From Umbilicaria muhlenbergii (Eukaryota; Ascomycota; Lecanoromycetes; Umbilicariales; Umbilicariaceae), in the NCBI GenBank assembly GCA_000611775.1, contig KK106983.1:5399818-5463817 (forward strand): a stretch of DNA of 64,000 nt, in the 5' to 3' direction. Below, piece by piece: positions 1 to 11,677 of the stretch (within the stretch, counting starts at the first letter, position 1; each line of letters starts with the position of its first letter). The translations under genes and the position numbers were made by a program. A model generated the notes under the pieces. It was not told where the DNA came from. It saw nothing but the letters and a program-made list of their open reading frames with translations, and made no database searches.

Positions 1-19
1 ACGACGACGCCCTAGGAAG

Positions 20-949
20 ATGGAGCTATACAGCATCCGTTCACCCAGCACACTGCCATTCAAGCTGCATCTGTGGATAGATCCAGGTTCAAAGGAGGTC
101 ATGGCGCGCAAGAATGGGCAGTGTTGTTCATTGGCATCGTTCCTAAAAAGATACCCGCCAGTGCCTTTGGACGAGGACAGGCTGAAAGAACTTTGGCAAG
201 CGTGGGTATTCAATGCTCAGGCACTGGAGCTTCAGAAGCTCCCCCAAAGCTCCTATGACGACTTAATGCGAAGATGGTCGACACTAAAAGGCTTCCGCTT
301 CCTCGACCTGCCAGGGGAACTCCGAAACAAGATCTATCGCATTGCGACGATGGGTCCAAGCCAAAACCCAATCCGAGACCAACAATATGCCCGTCCGTCT
401 TGGCCACGTTTTGCCGGACTGTCTAATCGAAATCTTTTCCACGTCAACGAGCAAGTCAGGAAAGAGACACTAGCGATTGTCTGGTCGAGAACCACAGCCT
501 GCTTCAGCCCACGCCGCAATTTGAAGCTTCTCCCATATCACTCTTTCCTACTTAGACAAGATTGCCTTCAATCTATCAAAGTCTACGCCGATCTCCCGAG
601 GCTTCTCGACTTCTTCGGCGCCCCGGTACATCCAGAGTGGAGGCCCCACACTGCACTTGCCGCGGCGTTGAAAAACCATCTTAACCTGCAGCATATTCGG
701 ATCCAAGTTTCTTACGACCCTACGCTCAGGTGTCAAGCTCCCCATGAGCCCGGATGCCAGAGGATTGTTTGTGGATGGATCCTCGCAGCAGCCAAGGACA
801 ACATCAAACACATACGTCACATCGAGATGGTGGGCTTCATCGATAATAAACAAACAGCAGCCTTCCTGAACGGTATAGATCGTGAGCGAAAGGGTTTGAC
901 TGATGGAAAAGAGGAGGTTATGGACTGGGAAAACACCCAATGGGTATAG
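20..949 (+). CDS. F-box-like / 2EXR-like hypothetical protein
   Basis: Uninterrupted 309-residue frame from ATG at 20 to TAG at 947-949. Around residues 94-107 it has LDLPGELRNKIYRIA, the short helical motif typical of fungal F-box-like and 2EXR proteins that often carry little other conserved sequence. The rest (conserved-looking FHVNEQVRKETLAIVWS, then a leucine-rich C-terminal half) fits the same loose family, whose members are presumed substrate adaptors but mostly uncharacterised. No stop lies between the window edge and the ATG in this frame, so the true start could be upstream. The function is not known; the family call is moderately sure. Confidence 0.6.
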   Translation: MELYSIRSPSTLPFKLHLWIDPGSKEVMARKNGQCCSLASFLKRYPPVPLDEDRLKELWQAWVFNAQALELQKLPQSSYDDLMRRWSTLKGFRFLDLPGELRNKIYRIATMGPSQNPIRDQQYARPSWPRFAGLSNRNLFHVNEQVRKETLAIVWSRTTACFSPRRNLKLLPYHSFLLRQDCLQSIKVYADLPRLLDFFGAPVHPEWRPHTALAAALKNHLNLQHIRIQVSYDPTLRCQAPHEPGCQRIVCGWILAAAKDNIKHIRHIEMVGFIDNKQTAAFLNGIDRERKGLTDGKEEVMDWENTQWV

Positions 950-1932
950 TAAGTGCGAAAAATCTCTCAGACTATTGGCAATCTGCTGACGAGCTACAAA
1001 GCCCACCACCGTGCCTCTGCGAACGCCGTTGTCCTTTGATCCACAGTTTCAACTTCCAACGCTGACAGCATCTTCTGCACACGTCTCTGTGTAAATCAAT
1101 GGAACTATCTGAACGACTCGCTCCTATTACCTTAATTCGAAATGTGGGGCTGCATCGTATGGCTAAGGGCTGCTGGAAATTAGCAATGGATACCACATCT
1201 CAGATATTTCTGCTCCGAGACATTTAATCAATGGGGAGTTGTCCTTGCAGAAGCTTAGTCAATCAAGAGTTGACTATACCACCGCGATAAAAGTGAAACG
1301 CCGTTCTGTGCGAAATGTCAGTTTGAAGCGTTGCTCGCGAAGCCTGTTGTGATATGTCCATTTCAAGTAGGTCCTGTAATACATATCTCATCTCCTCGTC
1401 GTCTTCCAGGTCTATCGAGTGAAGTCATTGTCCCTATCTCACCTCCTTGGCGTGATCATCAAACTCAGCGGTGTTTTCATCCTCGATATCCCTAACAGCA
1501 GAAAGAGATCTAGAAAGCCACCAAATGGGTATCTGCCAAAATCTAACCCAGTGTTATCATCTGCGCTATTTGGAATAACTGGATGTTCATCGCAGTAACA
1601 AATTGCGGCCGAGGGTCCCTAAATGTCTTCACTCGAAAATACCGCTTCCCTAGATGCAGCGCCTGCAACGATGAAGATACTCTCCATTCCCCTTCCTCAC
1701 CCATAGCGCCTTAAAACACATTCTCAAATTTCAGGAAGACCAAGATCAAAATTAGCTATTCTATGCTACTGTACAAGCCATTCAAATTAAATCTATGCCG
1801 CTTCTGGCTCCGAACATCCTCCATGCCGTACTCGGCACTTAGAGGGCTGGGGGTTTAGCGGCGCTCCAAGTCGCGGTATCGCCCGAAAATAGTATTACGA
1901 ACTATTCTCTTTCGAATGGTAAAAAGACCCTT
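950..1932. other. Intergenic, no gene seen
   Basis: Convergent 3' flanks of the F-box-like gene and RPN2. Reading frames here are short and lack family-like sequence; I see no tRNA, repeat or other structured element. Confidence 0.5.
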
Positions 1933-4900
1933 CTACTCCTCCTCTCCGCCATCGGAATGATACTCGAACTCCCTCGGCACCTCCGCCTCCTCCGCACCCT
2001 CCGGGTCCTCATCCACAGCGTTCAGGACCCCAACAGCTGCCGCCGCCCCACCCGCTGCAACGGCTGCGGCATCTCGTTGGGTGTATGCGGCGTTGACTCG
2101 GTCCTGGAGCGTCTCGGGCGCTGCAGCTGCTTTGACGACTTTCCTAGCCTTGAGTTCCATGAGCGTTTTCGGCTCGGAGGGTTTGTTGTCCGTGAGTAGG
2201 ATGACACCTCCGGTTGGCTACAACCAGCTTAGTCAGTATGTACCATTTGGACAAATCCGAGTATGACTTGACCTACTTTCTTGACAGGCTCATATCTTCC
2301 GCCCTCGGGAAAGCTGATGAATTTCAACTGGGCGGGCAAGACTCGGGACATGTTTTCTAGATCGTAGCCGACTTTCTCCTTCTCCATCTTCTTCTTCAGG
2401 CCTTCAGGTGGAGCAGGTGCTTCTTTTTCCTCCTCGCCTTCCTTCTTTTCCGAGTCGTCCTTCTCGCCATCTTTCTTTTCTTCTTCCGCCTTTGAAGGTT
2501 CGTCTGTGTCCATCTTGTCGCCAATGTTGCTTATTTTAGGCGTCGTCGGCGTCTGATCAATGTCCATACTCTCGCGTCTCTGTTGCTTCTCCTTCTTCTG
2601 GGCTCTCCGCTTGGCTTGAGCAGTGGTAGAGAGCACAGCTGTCTTGACCTTTTCAGGTGCATCTTCGGTCTTTGTCTCTTGTTCTGGGGGGTAGTCGAAA
2701 AGGCTTGGCCGGGTTGCACTGTGGAATTTGAAGCTGGGAACTTCCAGATCCTGGTCGATGCCAATGACTGCGGTAGGTGTGAAGCTGAGGGAAAGGAAGT
2801 GTGTCAAAGGGAACCAGTACCAGTACTGGGTAAAGACGGTCATACCGACTATGCCGGCCATATTGAGGTTTCCGGTCTGCGTCTGCAGACTAATTGTGCA
2901 GTTACGACCGCCGGCGTCAATAATACCTAAGGATATAGCACTGCCGAACTTCGTCATAGCATCCTCGTGCCTATCGCCAATGGCTTTCTGCAAAGTCTTC
3001 CTGATTGTCCCGACCTTAGGATTCATTGCCTCGTTCTGCTGGACCATGATCATCGACAATGAGATTAGAGCACCTTGTCGTACGAAATCCGTGGGATCCT
3101 TGATCATAGGTTCTAGGAGATCGATCGCCTCGTCAAGACCGGTACCTGCGCAAGATATGCCCAAAGCCATAGCCGCACCGTAACGAACATGAGGATTGTA
3201 TGACTCGGATAGAAGCTCGACCATGCGGGGGACACTGTTCGGTTTCCGGAACAAAATGAAACCCAAACTCATGACTGCGACTCTTCGAACATCATCGCTA
3301 ACGTCACTGACAGCCACATGAAGTAGCTTGCGCACTGCTTTGTTGCTGCCAGTGCCGCAGTAGGCAAGTGCGAGTGTCTGAATACCTCCGTATCTCAGGA
3401 TTGGGTCAGGGTCGTCCAAGAGTCCGTTGACCATAACATCCGCAGCTTCTTGTCTTCCGTACATGATCAAAGCCATCCCTAGGGCAAGCCCACGGACAAT
3501 CTTCTCGTGTTGCGTATCATGCGCATACTGGATCATGTCCTCTAGCGCCTTGACGTTTCCGGTCCCGAGCATTATAAGCCCCATAGCGATGCCGACTGCC
3601 TCGCCATTGAGCGCGGAATCTGTGTAAAGGACATTCTTGAGATCCTCATAGATGGATTCATCCCCTGTAGCCATGCCCGCAACACCAAGGCCAAGGGCAC
3701 CGCCATGTTGAACGACTTCTTCAGTCGCTTTCTTGAAGTGCTCGCGAATAAGTTCGAGAGCTAGCGTCTCGTGGTTGGCATATATCAGACCGAGAGCATA
3801 CAGCGAACCTCCCTGGCTGTAAGCCGAGCCTGTGTTTGTCCCTGCTATCTGCTCCTTGGGTAGGTATGGCTCCAACAATTTTTGACCTTGCCCAAGGTTC
3901 CCCCTATGAATGACTCCGAGAGCAGCAGTCGCGGTGAACTTCGACCAGTTGACAGCTTTGCCAAGCCATTCCAGGTTATCACGGAAGAACTTGTCATTGG
4001 TAGTGCCTGCATGCATGAACGCGTTCGCGAGCGTCACCGCGGTATGGAAGATAGAATTCCTGGCCTCAAGGCTGTCTTTAATCTTATTTAGGATGTTCAT
4101 ATCGGTGTGATTATTCCGGTAAAGAAACTCCAGATCGAGCTCGATAGACTTTGTTCCTCTTAGAATATCTCTTATTGAATCGAAGGCCTTCTCTGCTTCT
4201 GGCGAGATTTGTTCCTTCTTTTCAGGAGAGTCGTTGATCAATGAAGCTGGCGCGCCTGCACTGTCGTTCAGCTCTGAAAGTAGCTGTTCCGTCTCTTGAG
4301 TATGTTCGCCATCAACCACGTCCATACGCTCCGCAGTGTCGGCTCCATGACTCGTGGGTGGTTCCGGGGCCTTTGGTAGTTCCTCTCTGACTTTCTTCAA
4401 GAACTCCTGAGTACTATTGTCGTACAAATCGAATGCGATTTGATAGGCGACTGCCAAGGATTTGGCATCACCTTTCTTGACCAACTGCGCTAATATTTCA
4501 GATGCCATGGTGTGCTCATCTAGATAGACAATACATTTGGCAATCGAGAAGTAGTCTGGCGAAGGAATGTCCCTCAGCAGGTCGAGGATAAGTTTGAGTA
4601 TCTAAATGGCAAGGCACGTCAGTCTGTGTAACTATACCGAATGAGCACACATTGACCTGCCTCATTCCGCAGTCCGCGTTCCTGCACGACACCCATACAT
4701 ATGTCTAGAACGTATTCCATAAGCTCGTCCGTTTGCCCAACAGAGCTCTCGCCGTGCTGTCTGTTTTTCTCGTCCTTTGTAGCCCGCAATATCACCCGCC
4801 GCAGTACGTCCAAGTTCCGAGCCTCAACCGCAATGCCAACGACTTGTCGGTAACGTCCTTCCCGAAAACAACGTTCGAAGAGTTGTTCAATGATGGAATG

Positions 4901-5524
4901 TAGCTGCTTCTGAATGTCTCGCTGTAGAACCGGGAGGTTAGATTGTGTCCCTTCAAAGCCAGCGTTGCCACCTGCAGGTAACGACGGATCGAATGCCGTT
5001 GTTGAGTCCTGACGGGAGAGCAGGGATTTCGAAGGAAGGGTGGATTGAGAGAAAGGAGTGGTTGGTGAGGTCAGGCCTGCGGACGTACTACTGGCGCCAT
5101 TAGCTATCGAAGGAAAGGCGGTCGTGAGCGGCGGAGGAGGCTGGGTCGCGGTGCTTGCAGCTGCAGCTGGGTTGTGCATGGCGGAAAGGGCAATGTAAGT
5201 GTCGACGCATTTGGATATTATGGTGTCCTCGAACTCTCCGTCGTGGTCCAAGTCGAATAGCTTCCCCGCACCCAACGCGAAGTTCATACTCTCGTTGTAT
5301 TCTTGTAGGTTGTAGTAAACCTTTGCTGCCACGAGAGCCGCGAGCTCCCGCTCCGGGAACGACTCGTCCTCGTAGAGAGCCTCGATTTCTCCCACTGATC
5401 CTGCAACTTCGGTCCACAACGAGTCGATTTCCTCGTTCAGCTTCCTCAGAGCAAAGATTTGGAGCTCCGGGTCTGGCTCCGACAGGAATCCCACAACGCC
5501 AGCCGCGGACGTTAATCCGACCAT
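1933..5524 (-). CDS. RPN2: 26S proteasome regulatory subunit RPN2 (PSMD1)
   Basis: Three exons: 5524-4661, 4601-2277 and 2217-1933, giving 1157 residues, normal for fungal Rpn2. Rpn2 is the large non-ATPase scaffold of the proteasome base, contacting the ATPase ring and carrying docking sites for ubiquitin receptors. The N-terminal helical region starts MVGLTSAAGVVGFLSEPDPE. Residues about 290-760 hold the proteasome/cyclosome repeats, recognisable by repeated alanine/glycine helices (ALGVIHRGNLGQG, GIQTLALAYCGTGSN, AAMALGISCAGTG). A charged Lys/Glu-rich insert follows around 940-1030. The end is acidic (YHSDGGEEE). Intron 2 (2218-2276) is GT-AG. Intron 1 (4602-4660) appears to be GC-AG: only that splice gives the conserved RNE-ILKLIL join. 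The gene is divergent from CET1. Confidence 0.95.
4602..4660 (-). other. Non-canonical GC-AG intron in RPN2
   Basis: On the minus strand the exon ends AATGAG and the intron begins GCAGGTCAA, a form close to the GCAAGT donor of known GC-AG introns, and ends CCATTTAG. The join is phase 0. Using a nearby GT donor instead either breaks the frame or adds residues between RNE and ILKLILDLL, a junction that is continuous in other Rpn2 proteins as I know them. Confidence 0.75.
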
Positions 5525-6447
5525 CTTGTATATTCTCCCGGTTCACGAGAGATCTTTAGCTTTGATTGGTATTACGTTGGAAGGCAGATCGGATGACTGT
5601 CGACAGGCGTGGCGCGAAGACGAGCTCAGTTTGAACTTGTGACGGGGCCCAATCCGGGAGTGTAGATTAAGTAGGTGGTCGAGGGGCGGCGGTAAGCGGA
5701 AGAGGGGCGTCAACGACGGATAAGAAAGGAAGTGCTATCTGCAGATGGACCTGACGCCGAAGACTGATGAGAGATGGGAGAGAGAGATTGCACAGCGCGC
5801 GAGCTCAGAGGCAGCGGAGGCTTCCGTGGCATCGACAACGCCGGAGCTTACAACGAGCGTTCTCGCTAAGGCGGCCACAGAGGCTACACCGCTTTGGGCG
5901 GATGTTTCACGGTTCAGTAGGGCCGAGGGGGGGCAGAGTCAGAGCATGCTTAAGCTGTCAGCGGAAGGAGCAGGATTCAGTGTGCCTGACGCCTGCGTGG
6001 GCTGCTCTTTCTGCTTTCTAGTATCGCCTGCAATACGTCGCCCTGGTGGTCGTTGTAGATGTGTAGCTGCTAGTGTGACATTGCTCCCGGAAAGTACGCG
6101 ACGCCAGGCAGGAGCTGCGAATAATTCTGTCCTCTCGAAAAGCTATACAACAAAGAGCGCAAACGCCTGCGCGGCAACGAGACGACATCGACCAACGCCC
6201 CCGACAGGCCCAGCTGCGCATTGTAGGATAGCGACAAGACCTTCGAGACAACCGCAGTAGGGTAGTGCCTCCTCCCTGCCTTGCCAGACCACAGCATCCT
6301 CGCGCAACACTTGCGACCATACTCAATTGACCACGGCACAATTCTATGACAACTTGGAGGATCGCAGTGGAAGGCACTGGAAGGAACCGCTGCGGTGTCG
6401 TAAAAAATAGCAAACAAAGAAAAGCTGTGTAGAGCGTCCACGCAGGC
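5525..6447. other. Divergent promoter region RPN2/CET1
   Basis: About 920 bp between two start codons facing away from each other. An ATTGG (CCAAT on the minus strand) lies about 40 bp upstream of RPN2, at 5564-5568. Open frames here (for example 5745-6260) have no family-like sequence. No canonical proteasome-associated control element (GGTGGCAAA) was seen. Confidence 0.45.
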
Positions 6448-9341
6448 ATGGATCTAAGATCAATCATCAACGCCGATACCTCGGGTGCGGCCCCAACAAG
6501 GGCAGCTCAAACGGCAGACATCCCAGCTCTTCAAGGTTATCAGCATCATCAGCAGAAAGCCCAGAGTAGCTATGAACTGCCACCGTCAAGCTATCACGGG
6601 TATCCCCAGGCGAGGCCAGCGCAGCCACCACCCATCCATCCGCCAAATGACTTCCGCTCGCCTGGAGGAACAGCGCCGTATACTGCGGCTCATTCACCTT
6701 ACCAGCAGACACCGCCATCATCGCAGAGCGCAAACCAATATCCATTCCCTCAGGCTCCGGCTCAGAGCCCCTCTCAAGCTCCTCAAGCCCCACATTACCA
6801 ACCACGTCAGGGCCAATCATCTCCAATAACTGCGGGATATCAGTCGTATGGGCCACAAACGGCAACTCCCTATACACCCACCGCCATCGCTCCTGGGAGT
6901 CCTCCGTATACCCATCATCAACGCCCTCAGTCCTCACACTCCACCTCTACCCCAACTTCGGCGCAGAGTCAGGCACCAGGACCATACAACCACAGAGAGA
7001 GCCCCCTTGCCACACCATCTCAAGGGAGCGTATCGACACAGTCTCACCCATTCCAGAATCATCACTCTCAGCCTGCGACACCTTTAGGACCACCAGTAGG
7101 ATTCAACAAGGCCAGCAGTGGTCTGTCCCGAGAAACCTCAGGCTCATATGATCACCAGCGCAATCATTCGGGAGGATCTTACCCCTACTCGCAGGTAACA
7201 GCACCATCACCGATATCGCAACCATATGGGTCTTCGGCAGCATCGCCGGTTGCGTATGGTCCCAGGCACTCCTTACCTGACATTCATGATCACCTCACTC
7301 AAGAAGATCGAGAGCGAAGTTTAAGCGTCAGCCCTAAGACTAGACTTCCGAGCCAGACGATGATGGAGCCGCTAGAAGTGACCCAAAGCGCACGAGAACC
7401 GTGGATCACGCAAGTGACCCCTGCTAAACGCAAAATGACTGAAGATTCACCGGACCAGCTGCGACCGCGAGAACTTGACAATCGCTACGCGCTTCATGAT
7501 CCTCCGCTTCAAGGGTTTGATGATAGATCCACATATCATAATCAAAGACAGCAATCTGCGCTTGCAGATGGTAGCATCATGAATGGGGCTATGAATCGAC
7601 CGCATGTAAATGAGCAGCCGATGGATTTACATGGATTGCCATCTAGCGAAAGACATGCACAGATCAACACAACCTCACCCATCATGACACCAAGTGCGGA
7701 TTCAGTGCTAGCCACGAGAGAGACAAGTCGTCCTGGATCCCGGGAACAGCCAAGTTCTGCATCTTCCTCAGTCACGCCGTCTCACCAACAACCGTTGACT
7801 CCGAGAGCTCAGTCCAACCGTCAGACGCCGACATCGCAAACGAGTCCAACACCACCTGCGTCGCAAAATTCCGCTTCCGCTTTCGCTCCACCAGCTCCTC
7901 CAAAGATGACAATGCAGTATTCCACCATTAAGCATGAAGCAGGAGTCTCTGTAGCTTCTGCTAGCTCACCTGAACAACCTTCAAGAAAGAGGCCGCGACA
8001 CGACGAGCCTCCAATATTTGCCCGCAAAGCTAGTCGGGGCAACCCCCTTTTGCCAAACAAACGTCCATCGGCACCGAAAAGTGCCACTCCAGTGAAGCAG
8101 GAGCTGTTGTTGAAGCAAGAACCTATGGAAGCTAAACCTCCGGCGGCTCTAATCTCTTCCTTGACTGCAGTGAAAGACGGCGCCAATGGCAACGCCGTAC
8201 CAAGTCATGATATTCCTCTACCCAAAGGGCAACCGGAGCTTGGAGATCACGGCCCTCTGGGCCCATGGGAGTCAACCATATTGGGTAGCGTGATTCCGCA
8301 TGAGGACCTTACTAGAACAATCTCGGATTGGTTATTCCAACAAGTTGTCACTCGGGAAGATGTTGGCACAGGACCCGCAGGAGGTGGGCCTGGTCAAGGC
8401 GCCATTTTGGAAATCGAAGCCAAGATTGGGCAAATAATCGACCTGAATAGGGGCGAACGACTCCGCCTTCCCGTATTGACAGAATGTGTCATCAGTCAAA
8501 ACGATCCCAGCATCCGAACTAAATTCGAGAGCTCCATGACCGAGGTATGTATATCACACAAAATCCTGAACTCGACCAAAACTAATCTCAACGTGCTTCT
8601 TCCAGTCTCAACACCGCACCCTAAACGTTTTCCTCAATAAAGCCCTCCTCAGCTCCCAACCCCCCAAACCAACCCCCACAGCCGCCTCCGCGGCCCCCCA
8701 CAAACCCCGCATCCCCATGTCCTACGTCCACACCCGCGAATGCGACGCCAGCTACGACCTCAAACCCACCAGCTACCACACGCTCCCCCCCTCGGTACGC
8801 GCCCTCATCAACCCACGTCACCGCCCCCGCGTACGCATAACGACGGATCAAAAAACCGGCCGCGAACTCGCCAAGATCATCAAGATGCGGGTCGCGGACA
8901 TTGAAATCTACAGCCCGCGCACGCTGTTCGATTGGCGGGTGAGTGTGAGTTTGGAAATGAACTATGAGGGCGACATGCGGGATTTGGAGGAGGCGGTGGG
9001 GGAGGCGGGGAAGAGGGCGGATCGGAACAAGGATCGGATGAGTTATAAGCATCTGGCTTATCAGATTGATTTGACGCAGGTTACGCCCGCTGAGGTACGA
9101 CTTGCCCTTTTAGATGCCTCTGTAGGATTATTAATTTTCATGGGTCGGTGGAGCTAATGCTGGAATCTCACAGGCTACGTCCAAGGCGGATAAAGTGCAC
9201 GAACTCGAAATCGAAGTCTCGTCGGCTGAAGTCCGTCGGCAGGGCTTACTGGCGCAGAAGGGCGAGATTAGCCAGTATGAGGATCATCTTATCAAGGGGT
9301 TTGTGGACAATGTGAGGGTGCTGGCGAGGCATTGTCAGTGA
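6448..9341 (+). CDS. CET1: mRNA 5'-triphosphatase, capping enzyme beta subunit
   Basis: Three exons: 6448-8544, 8606-9094 and 9174-9341; 917 residues. It removes the gamma phosphate from nascent mRNA 5' ends, the first capping step, as a metal-dependent tunnel enzyme unrelated to the animal cysteine phosphatase. The first roughly 600 residues are Gln/Ser/Pro-rich and look disordered. The catalytic part starts near LGPWESTILGSVIPHEDL. Metal-binding glutamates are seen in ILEIEAKIG (motif A) and in HELEIEVSSAEV, which opens the last exon (motif C), with basic strand residues in RHRPRVRITTD between them. Both introns (61 and 79 nt) are phase 0 after GAG. The catalytic end matches the Cet1/Pct1 family closely; the long N-terminus is usual for filamentous fungi. 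Confidence 0.92.
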
Positions 9342-9857
9342 GAATAAAAAGTTCTTGGCGGGGGCATGGCGGGGGGTTTCCTCGGTGCTATGAATTAACA
9401 TTGGTATTCCGGTGGCTCTATCTGGATAGGAGGTCTCTGTGCTAGCAGGCGGACTTCAAGCGGGGGGAGGGTGGTTGGGCTTAGTAGCTATATCATATGG
9501 AGTCTAGATACCCCAATTTTATCGCTTTGGTTTCGAAGCCTGCTGGAGAGGTTGTGTGTACCGTTCTTATAGTGGTATTCTTGGAATGCCGCGGAGGTGT
9601 AGAGGTTTCATTGCGGATAAAGATAGGTAGAAGGGTTTTTCCCCGGAAGGCAGGAAGATCACGTTGATCGGAAACGATGTTTTCTATTCTACTGTAATTT
9701 GAGATTGTGCTCTCCTCTACTGGAGTGGGGAAGGGGTGTGTAGAAAGTATTGAGGGGCGGGCTGGAGGGTTAGAAACAAAGCGATTGCTAGGATATGAAG
9801 CCATAGGAGGATTGGCTATAGAGCGAATAAGGTCTTGTGCCTGAGCGTGTATTATGT

Positions 9858-10010
9858 TAGCAAGATAGAGATTAGGAAGATAGAAATTATAAAGACAGTA
9901 GGTAAGAAAGCAGAAGCTAGGAAGACAAGCTAAGAAGATGGAGATCCAGAAGACAGAAGTTAAGAAGACAGAAGTAAAGAAGAAGAAGATTAGGAAAACA
10001 GAGATCTGGA
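9858..10010. repeat. A/G-rich degenerate minisatellite
   Basis: The plus strand is almost pure purine with recurring AGAAGACAGAAG blocks; the clearest adjacent pair is near 9950-9977 with about 16-bp periodicity. In the minus strand it would encode Phe/Ser/Ile-rich low-complexity peptide, so the long frame through it is probably an artefact of composition. Confidence 0.7.
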
Positions 10011-10189
10011 TATAGGCTATCCTAAGCTTGCTCCATGTATTGATACTTTCTCCAAATGACGCAATATGAACTCCCCAGACCGTTACTCGCTGTAGCCATC
10101 CTCCGTGCTTCAAGGAGTCATAAGTAAACTGTTGCTCCAGAGCAACTCCAAAATTCAAGTTCGTGTTCCCCTACTAATATGAAGCTTAT

Positions 10190-10208
10190 TCCGCTCCAAT
10201 GGAGCGGA
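10190..10208. repeat. 19-bp perfect palindrome
   Basis: Two 9-bp arms TCCGCTCCA / TGGAGCGGA are separated by one A. The CCG...CGG ends resemble everted triplets bound by zinc-cluster regulators, but such elements are usually less perfect. It could equally be part of a small mobile-element end. No function is assigned. Confidence 0.6.
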
Positions 10209-10327
10209 TAACGATAGTGATGCATATTATACTCTCAAGGGGTGGGCCCATGTCACTATAGAGAATCTGAAAGACTGGAAAGTGTCATCTGCAAAGCTCA
10301 GGGTTAGGTAGACTTGGCCACGTCCGA

Positions 10328-11677
10328 TTAAAAGGTCCAGTGAGCTATCTTGATGGAGTCTCGATTGGTATCGTCGCGGATGAACTCTGGAAAGTAAGCG
10401 CCCAGTACGCGTATGCGTTTGTAGTTGGAGCTTGAATGACCATGGCGACCAATATATCCTAGCTCCGCATTCATCGCAGATTGCATCTCGTAGTAGGTCG
10501 TCGGGTCGACCTCACGTGAAATAGATCTGGCCAACTCCGCTGGTAGCAGATTACCGAAGAGATGATCTCGAAAGGTGAATTCGTGAAGGTCAAGGAGCTC
10601 GGGGAACTCCGCGATCGCTCCAACCCAGCAAGGACCACTTCGACCCTGACGTCCTGCACCAACGACGTGCACTCGACGAATGCTGTCTTCGTGTCTTGAC
10701 AAGAAATCGGTGATATCGTCGATATCGTCGAGCGTGCTCGTAAAATGGACGGTGTTCAACTTCGGCCAAGTCAGGCCACTTTTATTCAAGCCTCGAATGA
10801 GCGATAGCGCAGCGTTATACTTGTCTTGTTGTTGCTTGAGCTTGAAGGTCTCAAGTTGAGTTGCGAGCCCTAACCAATGTGTGAACCGATGCCTGTCATC
10901 TTGCGCTATCCACACCTCGTCAGGATAGAAAACAGCTCCAAAGTTCAGGTCAAGATGTCGAAGATGCCTAATAGCTCCATGAAAATCTGTAATGTGAAGG
11001 CTGGATGGATAATGCGGAAGGCTGGATGGAAAATGCACGAGTTTCAGTGAAGGAAGATGCACCTTGTTTCGTTCTATGGATTGAAGGAGGAGCGTAAGAT
11101 GTGAGTTGTCGCGAAGCCACTTATAGGGAGATAGCAAAGTGTCCTGTTCTTTCGTGCTCAGGTCGCCAGGCATACCATAAACAGTTTCGATAGAGTGAAG
11201 GTTCTCCAGTTTTGAGAGCTGGAGTTCGAGCTCTGGGGATCCTCGATAGGGGTCGTTGAGTAAGCCTAATAGCGATTGCTCCGCCTTGCGTAAAGACTCG
11301 AACTTCTTCCAATGGTATCGTAGCTGTTCCGCATTCGGGTCGTCATATACTTCTTGTGAGCGCAGCACCTCCTTTTTCCAATGCTCATCGTCCATCCGAG
11401 GTGGGAGCAGACCCGTTTCGCAGAGTATCCGCTGGACCTTATTCTTGAACACACTATGATCGGCAATCTTGTTGAGTTTGCCCCAGCTGTTTGGGTCCAT
11501 GTTCAAATAGATGGTCTTGAATATGTAATTCAGTGCCACGTCGGGGAACGGCTTGCAAACCAATCGGAGGGTCTTCAGAGCTTGTTGGTCTTGCTCTACG
11601 CAGATGCAAATGAGGTCGGCAATCTCGTACGGTAGGGGTCTCTTTCTATCGGAATGGTGCGTTTTCGACGATGCCAT
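10328..11677 (-). CDS. F-box-domain-like protein
   Basis: Single exon of 449 residues. The longer frame begins at 11716 with GTG, so the first ATG (11677, MASSKTHHSDRKRPLPYE) is taken as start. Residues about 14-50 (LPYEIADLICICVEQDQQAL, then TLRLVCKPFPDVALNYIFKT) form an F-box-like pair of helices, as in fungal F-box proteins that recruit substrates to SCF ubiquitin ligases. The remainder is leucine-rich with spaced LKLVHFPSSL, HLRHLDLNF and LETFKLKQQ segments resembling irregular leucine-rich repeats. Substrate and pathway cannot be told. No intron is evident. Confidence 0.65.
   Translation of the reverse strand: MASSKTHHSDRKRPLPYEIADLICICVEQDQQALKTLRLVCKPFPDVALNYIFKTIYLNMDPNSWGKLNKIADHSVFKNKVQRILCETGLLPPRMDDEHWKKEVLRSQEVYDDPNAEQLRYHWKKFESLRKAEQSLLGLLNDPYRGSPELELQLSKLENLHSIETVYGMPGDLSTKEQDTLLSPYKWLRDNSHLTLLLQSIERNKVHLPSLKLVHFPSSLPHYPSSLHITDFHGAIRHLRHLDLNFGAVFYPDEVWIAQDDRHRFTHWLGLATQLETFKLKQQQDKYNAALSLIRGLNKSGLTWPKLNTVHFTSTLDDIDDITDFLSRHEDSIRRVHVVGAGRQGRSGPCWVGAIAEFPELLDLHEFTFRDHLFGNLLPAELARSISREVDPTTYYEMQSAMNAELGYIGRHGHSSSNYKRIRVLGAYFPEFIRDDTNRDSIKIAHWTF

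Larger units (their letters stand above)
9342..10327. other. Intergenic with purine-rich repeat
   Basis: Between CET1 and the minus-strand F-box-like gene. It contains an A/G-rich minisatellite (9858-10010) and a palindrome (10190-10208). A 103-codon minus-strand frame starting with ATG at 9804 and ending at 9493 has no recognisable domain and is not called. Confidence 0.5.

Noticed and set aside
5745-6260. 171-codon plus-strand frame in the RPN2/CET1 promoter
   Set aside because: Low-complexity composition, no family-like sequence, overlapped by equally long frames on the other strand.
9493-10158. 221-codon minus-strand frame with hydrophobic repeats
   Set aside because: Begins with TTG and its hydrophobic part is simply the complement of a purine-rich minisatellite; the remaining 103 codons have no recognised domain.
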